Part shown: positions 8,052 through 13,500 of the stretch, piece by piece | Position numbering within the stretch: the stretch's first letter is position 1 | Layout: every line of letters starts with the position of its first letter | Assembly: GCA_029240955.1 (NCBI GenBank) | Contig: JARDZH010000086.1 | Span: forward strand, 1 to 13,500 | Reading direction: 5' to 3' | Source of the DNA: Pseudomonas sp. | GTDB lineage: Bacteria > Pseudomonadota > Gammaproteobacteria > Pseudomonadales > Pseudomonadaceae | Length of the DNA stretch: 13,500 nucleotides | Position numbers and translations under genes: made by a program | Notes under the pieces: generated by a model | What the model was told of the DNA's origin: nothing | Seen by the model: only the letters and a program-made list of their open reading frames with translations | Database searches by the model: none

Positions 8052-8084
8052 CCTTCACCGAATTAGCTTCATCGAGGTTTTGAA

Positions 8085-9380
8085 ATGAATGTTTTGATCA
8101 TTGGCAGTGGCGGTCGTGAACACGCGCTGGCCTGGAAAGTTGCTCAGGATCCACGTGTCGCCAAGGTTTTCGTGGCGCCGGGCAATGCCGGTACGGCAAC
8201 TGAAGCCAAGTGCGAGAACGTCGCTATCGATGTGCTGGCCCTTGAGCAACTGGCTGACTTTGCCGAGCAGAACGTCTCGCTGACCATCGTCGGCCCTGAG
8301 GTTCCTCTGGTCGCAGGCGTTGTCGACCTGTTTCGCAGCCGTGGCCTGGACTGCTTCGGTCCGACCGCTGGCGCTGCTCAACTGGAAGGGTCCAAGGCAT
8401 TCACCAAAGACTTCCTCGCCCGCCACAAGATCCCGACCGCTGACTATCAGAACTTCACCGAGATCGAGCCAGCGCTGGCTTACCTGAGTGAGAAAGGCGC
8501 GCCAATCGTGATCAAGGCCGATGGCCTGGCAGCCGGTAAAGGCGTCATCGTTGCCATGACACTGGCTGAAGCCGAGGATGCGGTACGTGACATGTTGGCA
8601 GGCAATGCCTTCGGCGATGCCGGTTCTCGCGTAGTCATCGAAGAATTCCTCGACGGCGAAGAAGCCAGCTTCATCGTGATGGTCGACGGCAAGAACGTGC
8701 TGCCGATGGCTACCAGCCAGGATCACAAACGCGTCGGCGACGGCGACAGCGGCCCGAACACTGGCGGCATGGGCGCCTACTCACCTGCCCCGGTGGTCAC
8801 TGCGCAGGTTCACCAGCGCGTCATGGATCAGGTCATCTGGCCAACCGTCCGCGGCATGGCCGAGGAAGGCAACGTCTACACCGGCTTTCTCTATGCTGGC
8901 CTGATGATCGACAAGGCCGGCAACCCGAAGGTCATCGAGTTCAACTGCCGCTTTGGCGACCCGGAAACCCAGCCGGTCATGCTGCGCTTGCAGTCGAGCC
9001 TGGTGCTGCTGGTCGAAGCTGCGCTGGCCCAGGCGCTGGACAAGATCGAAGCGCAATGGGACCCGCGCCCAAGCCTGGGCATCGTGCTCGCTGCCGGAGG
9101 TTACCCGGGCGACTACGCCAAAGGTGCCGCGATCGAAGGGCTGGAAGCTGCCGCTGCACTCGACGGCAAAGTGTTCCATGCCGGCACTGCGTTGAAGGAC
9201 GGCCGTGTTGTGACCAGCGGCGGACGCGTACTCTGCGCCACCGCCCTTGGCGAAACAGTCGGCAAGGCCCAGGAAAACGCCTACGCTCTGGCAGCGAAGA
9301 TCGATTGGGAAGGCTGTTTCTACCGCAAGGACATCGGCTATCGAGCAATTGCGCGTGAGCGTGGCGAAAGCCAGGAGTAA
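8085..9380 (+). CDS. purD: Phosphoribosylamine-glycine ligase (GAR synthetase)
   Basis: PurD joins phosphoribosylamine to glycine with ATP, the second step of de novo purine synthesis, in the cytoplasm. The protein has 431 residues, as usual. The N-terminal domain begins MNVLIIGSGGREHALAWK and contains IVGPEVPLVAG. The ATP-grasp core shows KADGLAAGKGV (nucleotide-binding loop), GMGAYSPAPV and FNCRFGDPETQPV with the metal-binding Glu/Asn residues. The C-terminal domain (ASCII-like fold) follows. A GAGG site (8074-8077) lies seven bases before the ATG. It follows purH by 145 bases with no clear terminator between, so a purHD transcript is likely. Unlike purH, the frame is intact throughout. Confidence 0.98.
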   Translation: MNVLIIGSGGREHALAWKVAQDPRVAKVFVAPGNAGTATEAKCENVAIDVLALEQLADFAEQNVSLTIVGPEVPLVAGVVDLFRSRGLDCFGPTAGAAQLEGSKAFTKDFLARHKIPTADYQNFTEIEPALAYLSEKGAPIVIKADGLAAGKGVIVAMTLAEAEDAVRDMLAGNAFGDAGSRVVIEEFLDGEEASFIVMVDGKNVLPMATSQDHKRVGDGDSGPNTGGMGAYSPAPVVTAQVHQRVMDQVIWPTVRGMAEEGNVYTGFLYAGLMIDKAGNPKVIEFNCRFGDPETQPVMLRLQSSLVLLVEAALAQALDKIEAQWDPRPSLGIVLAAGGYPGDYAKGAAIEGLEAAAALDGKVFHAGTALKDGRVVTSGGRVLCATALGETVGKAQENAYALAAKIDWEGCFYRKDIGYRAIARERGESQE

Positions 9381-9386
9381 TCGGCT

Positions 9387-9415
9387 CGGGTCCGTTCTGT
9401 CATGGAGCGGGCCCG
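9387..9415 (+). terminator. Hairpin after purD, possible terminator
   Basis: CGGGTCCG (9387-9394) pairs with CGGGCCCG (9408-9415) over 8 pairs, one of them G-U, around a 13-base loop. It starts six bases after the purD stop. The tail (GTTGCTCC) is poor in T, so termination may be weak or factor-assisted. The ATG at 9402 falls inside the loop, which argues against that ATG as the retS start. Confidence 0.5.
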
Positions 9416-9470
9416 GTTGCTCCAGGGCTGCGAAATGGCATCAGGCATTTATTCACGAAGGGACTTCATC

Positions 9471-12212
9471 GTGCGCTGGCTCAGGACTGCCGTAGCTTCA
9501 CTCATCGGGTCAATGACCCTGCTGTTCATGCTTTGCGCCCATGCAGAGCATAGCGGCGGCTGGTCCGTATTACTCGACGACCAGGCAAAGCTGCAACTGA
9601 GCGATGTCCGCTCGGCGCGCTACCAGAATCAATTCAGCCCCGTCGAACTGCAGCGAATTTCGGCAGCCGAGCGCGACAGCGCGATTTGGCTGCACTACCG
9701 CATGTTGCCGGGAAAGCATGAGCAGCTGTTGCGCATCTTCGCACCCGACCTGGCGACGGCTGATGTATACGTTCTGGACGGTGAGCGGCTGGTCGATTAT
9801 CTGCGCACCGGCAACGACGTCCCCAAGCGCGATCAGCGCCTGCCTTCAAGCGATTTTCTGCTGCCGATCTCGCAGAGCGCGGTACCGCTGGATATCTACG
9901 TCCGGCTGATGTCGACGCAGAAGATGCGCCCGAGCATCACGCTGCAACCTGCCATCGAAAGCGCTGCCGACGAGCGCGAGCCGTTGTTGTTCGGCCTGCT
10001 TTTCGGTGCGCTGGGCATGCTGATCATCCAGAACCTGACCCGCTACTGGCACACCAAGTCGCGCAGCAACCTGTGGCTGGCCGGGTGCGAAACCTTGTTG
10101 GCGATGAGCGCCCTGTTGCTGCTCAATCTTCCGAGTCTGCTCGGTGTGGACGTCGCGCAGACTCCCGGCGCGCACCTCGCATTGCTGATGGCGGCCATCA
10201 CCGGCCTGATCTACACGCGCTGCTTCTTCGGCCACCGTAACAGCGGCGTGCTTGACCGGTTGCTGCTGGCCAATATTCTGCTGATGGCGCTCGGTGCTCT
10301 GCTGATCGTCGCGTTCCACGATCTGTCCGTGAATGCCTGGACGTTCTGTCTCGTGGGGCTCACAACGATCAGCATTCTGACGGTATCGGTATGGCACTGG
10401 CAGAAAGGCTACCGTCCCGCCCGCTTGTTTGCCTTGGCGATGATCATTTTCAACATTGGTTATCTGGTGATCCTTCCAGGCTTCCTGTGGCTGAGCCTGG
10501 TGCCGCCGCAGCTCCTGATTCTGACGCTGCTCGGTGTGTTTTGCGCCAGCGGTCTGCTAATGAGCATTGCGCTCAGTGAACGGCATCGGGGGATTACCGA
10601 GAACAATTTCAGCATCAGTCGTGAGCAGGCGGCCAGCGCGGCAGAGATCAGTGCGAAGGCGGAATTCCTCGCCAAGATCAGTCACGAGATTCGTACGCCC
10701 ATGAACGGCGTGCTCGGCATGACCGAGCTGCTGATCGGCACGCCGCTGTCCGTCAAGCAGCGTGACTATGTGCAGACCATTCACAGCGCCGGCAACGAGC
10801 TGCTGACGCTGATCAACGAGATTCTCGACATCACCAAGCTGGAGTCCGGGCAGATCGAGCTCGACGATGTCCAGTTCGATATCAGCGCGCTGATCGATGA
10901 CTGCCTCAACATCTTCCGCGCCAAGGCCGAGCAGCAGCATGTCGAGCTGATCAGCCTGGTTCAGCCGCAGGTGCCTCGCGTCATCAGCGGTGACCCGACC
11001 CGGCTGCGCCAGACACTGCTCAGCCTGCTGGAAAACGCCCTCAAGAAAACCGAGGAAGGCGAGATATTGCTCGCGGCGTCCCTGGATACCTCCAAGCCGG
11101 GTAAGCCCCGGCTACGGATTTCGGTTCAGGACAGCGGTGACCCGATTTCCCCCCAGGAGCGCGACGCGCTGCTCAACGCCGAGCTGCACAGCAAGAACTT
11201 CCTCGCCAACAGCAAGCTGGGCGGGCACCTCGGGCTGGTCATCGCTCGCCAACTGGTTGTGCTCATGGACGGTGAGTTCGGCATCCAGAACGGCAGCACG
11301 CAGGGCAGTACCTTATGGGTCTCGCTGCCACTGGAGGCCAAGCTGCTCGACCAGCCGATCCTCGATCTGGACAGCCCTCTCCGGGAAGCACGCGTTCTGG
11401 TGGTCGATGACAACGATACGTGCCGTAAAGTACTGGTCCAGCAGTGCAGCGCGTGGGGCCTGAACGTCAGCGCAGTCGCGTCCGGGAAGGAGGCTTTGGC
11501 GCTGCTCAGGACCAAGGCGCACCTGCGCGATTACTTCGATGTGGTGCTGCTGGACCAGAACATGCCCGGCATGACCGGTATGCAGCTTGCGGCCAAGATC
11601 AAGGAAGATCCAAGCCTGAACCATGACATTCTGCTGATCATGCTGACCGGCATCAGCAATGCACCCAGCAAGGTCATTGCTCGCAACGCCGGTATCAAGC
11701 GGATTCTCGCCAAGCCGGTGGCCGGCTACACCTTGAAAACGACGCTGGCTGACGAGCTGACCCAGCGCAGTATCGGTGCCCATACGCCCAACCCGTACTC
11801 GGTGTCGAACCTCCCGATCATCGTGCCGGATGATTTCCGCATTCTGGTCGCCGAAGACAACAGCATCTCCACCAAAGTGATTCGCGGGATGCTCGGCAAG
11901 CTCAATCTGAATCCGGATACCGCAAGCAATGGCGAAGAAGCCTTGCGAGCGATGAAGGCCCAGCGCTATGACCTGGTGCTGATGGACTGCGAGATGCCGA
12001 TCCTCGACGGTTTCTCGGCGACCGAACAGCTGCGCGCCTGGGAAGTGGGCAATCAGCGCGTACGTACCCCGGTGGTGGCGTTGACCGCGCACATTCTGAC
12101 CGAGCACAAGGATCGCGCCCGTCAGGCTGGCATGGACGGTCATATCGCCAAACCGGTGGAGTTGTCCCAACTGCGCGAACTGGTGGAATACTGGGTCGCC
12201 CAGCGTAGCTGA
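9471..12212 (+). CDS. retS: Hybrid sensor histidine kinase RetS (7TMR-DISM, two receiver domains)
   Basis: In P. aeruginosa RetS binds and inhibits GacS, lowering RsmY/RsmZ and so favouring acute virulence traits over biofilm. I infer the same role here. Counting from the GTG at 9471 (913 residues), a signal peptide ends near Ala-His-Ala at 23-25 and a periplasmic DISMED2 domain covers about 30-160. Seven membrane helices lie at about 170-370. HisKA has SHEIRTPMNG with His405. The HATPase domain (about 500-620) keeps an N-box Asn (ENALKKT), but its G1 box is altered (DSGDP). REC1 has phospho-acceptor Asp695 and REC2 has Asp839. The GTG is preferred for its AAGGGA site seven bases upstream and its neat signal peptide. 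An ATG at 9435 (925 residues, AGGG upstream) and one at 9402 (936 residues) are alternatives. Position after purD matches P. aeruginosa. Confidence 0.93.
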   Translation: MRWLRTAVASLIGSMTLLFMLCAHAEHSGGWSVLLDDQAKLQLSDVRSARYQNQFSPVELQRISAAERDSAIWLHYRMLPGKHEQLLRIFAPDLATADVYVLDGERLVDYLRTGNDVPKRDQRLPSSDFLLPISQSAVPLDIYVRLMSTQKMRPSITLQPAIESAADEREPLLFGLLFGALGMLIIQNLTRYWHTKSRSNLWLAGCETLLAMSALLLLNLPSLLGVDVAQTPGAHLALLMAAITGLIYTRCFFGHRNSGVLDRLLLANILLMALGALLIVAFHDLSVNAWTFCLVGLTTISILTVSVWHWQKGYRPARLFALAMIIFNIGYLVILPGFLWLSLVPPQLLILTLLGVFCASGLLMSIALSERHRGITENNFSISREQAASAAEISAKAEFLAKISHEIRTPMNGVLGMTELLIGTPLSVKQRDYVQTIHSAGNELLTLINEILDITKLESGQIELDDVQFDISALIDDCLNIFRAKAEQQHVELISLVQPQVPRVISGDPTRLRQTLLSLLENALKKTEEGEILLAASLDTSKPGKPRLRISVQDSGDPISPQERDALLNAELHSKNFLANSKLGGHLGLVIARQLVVLMDGEFGIQNGSTQGSTLWVSLPLEAKLLDQPILDLDSPLREARVLVVDDNDTCRKVLVQQCSAWGLNVSAVASGKEALALLRTKAHLRDYFDVVLLDQNMPGMTGMQLAAKIKEDPSLNHDILLIMLTGISNAPSKVIARNAGIKRILAKPVAGYTLKTTLADELTQRSIGAHTPNPYSVSNLPIIVPDDFRILVAEDNSISTKVIRGMLGKLNLNPDTASNGEEALRAMKAQRYDLVLMDCEMPILDGFSATEQLRAWEVGNQRVRTPVVALTAHILTEHKDRARQAGMDGHIAKPVELSQLRELVEYWVAQRS

Positions 12213-12263
12213 GGACACAGGCTGTAAAGCAAACCGTCTCGTCGAATTCGATCAGCACGCATT

Positions 12264-12296
12264 GCCGGGCGCCTTTGCCTGATAGACTCGCCCGGC
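12264..12296. promoter_or_regulatory. Inverted repeat between retS and marC
   Basis: GCCGGGCG (12264-12271) and CGCCCGGC (12289-12296) form a perfect 8-base inverted repeat around 17 bases that include TAGACT (12283-12288), a possible -10 element. It could be a retS terminator, although no T-run follows, or an operator-like site around a marC promoter. The nearest -35-like TTGCCG (12262-12267) is only 15 bases from TAGACT, so the promoter reading is weak. Confidence 0.4.
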
Positions 12297-12323
12297 CACT
12301 TACCTGTGTTCGCGAGTGTGATC

Positions 12324-12920
12324 ATGCTGCATGTGCTGTCTAGCGTTTATCTGAAGATGCTGGTGCTTTACAGCCCCTTCTTCGTGCTGTCCTGCTTCAT
12401 CAGTCTGACTCGCGGTCACTCGCGCAAGGAGCAACGGCGTCTGGCGTGGAAAATCGCGCTGGCAACGCTGGTGTCCAGTGTTCTGCTTTACCTGTTCGGA
12501 CGCGTGATCTTCGAAGTCTTCGGCATTACCGCAGACGCGTTCCGTATCGGAGCAGGCAGCGTGCTGTTCATTTCCGCGCTGGCCATGGCGCAAGGCAAGT
12601 CTGCCGTCCAGACCGACAATATCCAGCAGGATGTGACCATCGTTCCGTTGACCATCCCTATCACGGTCGGGCCGGGCACTATCGGTGCCTTGCTGGTCAT
12701 GGGCGTAAGTCAACCGCATTGGGACGACAAGCTCATCGCGATTGTCGGCATTGCACTGGCCAGTCTGACTGTCGGCGTGGTGCTGTACCTGTCCGGCCAG
12801 ATAGAACGGCTGCTTGGTGATCAGGGTCTGCAGATTGTCAGCCGCCTGATGGGTCTGTTTCTCTGCGCACTGGCGGCGCAGATCATTTTCACAGGGATCC
12901 GCGGTTATCTGGTGATGTAG
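12324..12920 (+). CDS. MarC family integral membrane protein
   Basis: This is a 198-residue inner-membrane protein of the MarC family (also called NAAT transporters), whose substrate and physiological role remain unsettled. Hydrophobic helices are visible at about residues 5-27 (VYLKMLVLYSPFFVLSCF), 47-66, 76-93, 110-130, 140-160 and 176-196, consistent with the six-helix family topology. The conserved stretch VPLTIPITVGPGTIGALLV is diagnostic. The ATG at 12324 (MLHVLSSVYLKML) matches remembered Pseudomonas homologues. A GTG at 12306 would add six residues and has no obvious ribosome site. It is separated from retS by 111 bases and converges with the - strand gene to its right. Confidence 0.88.
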   Translation: MLHVLSSVYLKMLVLYSPFFVLSCFISLTRGHSRKEQRRLAWKIALATLVSSVLLYLFGRVIFEVFGITADAFRIGAGSVLFISALAMAQGKSAVQTDNIQQDVTIVPLTIPITVGPGTIGALLVMGVSQPHWDDKLIAIVGIALASLTVGVVLYLSGQIERLLGDQGLQIVSRLMGLFLCALAAQIIFTGIRGYLVM

Positions 12921-12934
12921 CCAGCGCCTGATGA

Positions 12935-12962
12935 TGAGCCACTCGCGTAGCGCGGCGGCTCA
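12935..12962. terminator. Candidate bidirectional hairpin between convergent genes
   Basis: TGAGCC (12935-12940) pairs with GGCTCA (12957-12962), and inside this CGCG (12944-12947) pairs with CGCG (12951-12954). It lies 14 bases after the marC stop and 13 bases beyond the stop of the - strand gene, the expected place for a shared terminator. Neither strand has a T-run, so the call is tentative. Confidence 0.4.
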
Positions 12963-12975
12963 AGATCGGAATGAT

Positions 12976-13500
12976 TCAGTGCTGCGTTTCGTCCGGCCCA
13001 AGCCTGTCGTCGCACATCACAGGCATGATCAGCTGGCGCTCTCTTCCTGCCAGAAATGCCTGAACCTTGGGCTGCACTGTTTTGTAATCATCTGAATTCC
13101 AGCCACGATGCAAAATGCGCACTTCCAGCGGCCCTTGAATATCAGCACCGTTGAACGACTGCACCCACACATCCTCAGTCACTTGGGCTGAAGTCTTGAA
13201 GCTTATCCACAGACATGACAACGCACCGGAGGGATCCAGGCTGCTCACCAACAACCCTACGCTCGTGTCGGCTGGGGTGGAGCCGTTTGTAGCGGATTTA
13301 TCGGGAGTTCCCGCCACGAACCGGCGAAACAGCTGGTGAGCGCTGTCTTGGACTCGACCCACCATACAACTCACCGTGTGGCGCATCTGCTTGACCTGAG
13401 CATCCGGCAAGTCAGGCAGCAGCATCCGCTCGATGATGGACTCGATCGTCACATTGTCGGTCTCATCCGGTTCAAACGTATGCCCGTCGAATCCGTTGCC
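12976..13500 (-). CDS. Unrecognised protein, partial (5' end beyond the window)
   Basis: I do not recognise this protein. The - strand frame is open from the window edge (13500) to a TGA at 12976-12978, giving 174 visible residues ending LGPDETQH. A GTG at 13452 could start a 158-residue product. However, the frame continues upstream without a stop (GNGFDGHTFEPDETDN) in sequence that looks coding, so a longer gene is more likely. The visible part is soluble-looking, with mixed charge, no transmembrane helix, no zinc motif and no repeat. A hydrophobic-strand region (VGLLVSSLDPSGALSCLWISF) is followed by VWVQSFNGADI. GC is about 56% by hand count over 13081-13440, which looks somewhat lower than the core genes to the left. 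It converges on marC. Confidence 0.6.
   Translation of the reverse strand, partial: GNGFDGHTFEPDETDNVTIESIIERMLLPDLPDAQVKQMRHTVSCMVGRVQDSAHQLFRRFVAGTPDKSATNGSTPADTSVGLLVSSLDPSGALSCLWISFKTSAQVTEDVWVQSFNGADIQGPLEVRILHRGWNSDDYKTVQPKVQAFLAGRERQLIMPVMCDDRLGPDETQH

Noticed and set aside
9402..9470. ATG at 9402 as the RetS start
   Set aside because: No ribosome site precedes it and it falls within the loop of the hairpin that follows purD. The starts at 9471 or 9435 are better supported.
13452..13452. GTG at 13452 as the start of the last - strand gene
   Set aside because: The same frame stays open to the window edge in protein-like sequence, so the real start is probably outside the window. I annotated it as partial.
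1..13500. Mobile elements, CRISPR, tRNA/rRNA genes or a defence island
   Set aside because: No transposase, integrase, terminal inverted repeats with target duplications, spacer-repeat pattern or tRNA cloverleaf was seen. The region is a conserved core block up to the last gene.

Overview
The window is a stretch of core chromosome from a Pseudomonas, most probably of the P. syringae complex. This is judged from recalled protein sequences (AccC, Fis, PurH, MarC) and from gene order; no database search was possible. The order aroQ-accB-accC-prmA-(zinc-ribbon protein)-dusB-fis-purH-purD-retS matches the block I know from P. aeruginosa PAO1 (around PA4846 to PA4856). All recognised genes lie on the + strand except the last one, which enters from the right edge on the - strand. 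No IS element, integrase, CRISPR array, tRNA or rRNA was seen.

Layout. Bases 1-445 hold the 3' part of aroQ (type II 3-dehydroquinase). accB and accC (528-2347) encode the biotin carrier and biotin carboxylase of acetyl-CoA carboxylase and end at a strong terminator. prmA (ribosomal protein L11 methyltransferase) and a zinc-ribbon/DUF3426 membrane protein follow. A 317-base non-coding region (4727-5043) precedes dusB-fis. It holds a 16-base-period direct repeat, a possible promoter and an intrinsic terminator upstream of dusB, with an alternating set of pairing arms that looks like an attenuator. dusB and fis overlap by ATGA and end at a second strong terminator. purH and purD (de novo purine synthesis) follow, separated by a hairpin-rich gap. 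retS, a hybrid sensor kinase of the Gac/Rsm network, comes next, then a MarC-family membrane protein and finally an unrecognised partial gene on the - strand.

The most notable abnormality is in purH. The reading frame is broken near base 7187 by a net loss of roughly 120-130 bases that is not a multiple of three. The loss removes part of the AICAR transformylase domain, while both flanks look fully conserved. This is either a recent null mutation, predicting purine auxotrophy, or a sequence/assembly error.

I found no convincing new multi-gene system. The observations most worth following are the purH lesion, the possible attenuator before dusB-fis, the structured purH-purD gap, the inverted repeat before marC, and the unidentified gene at the right edge.
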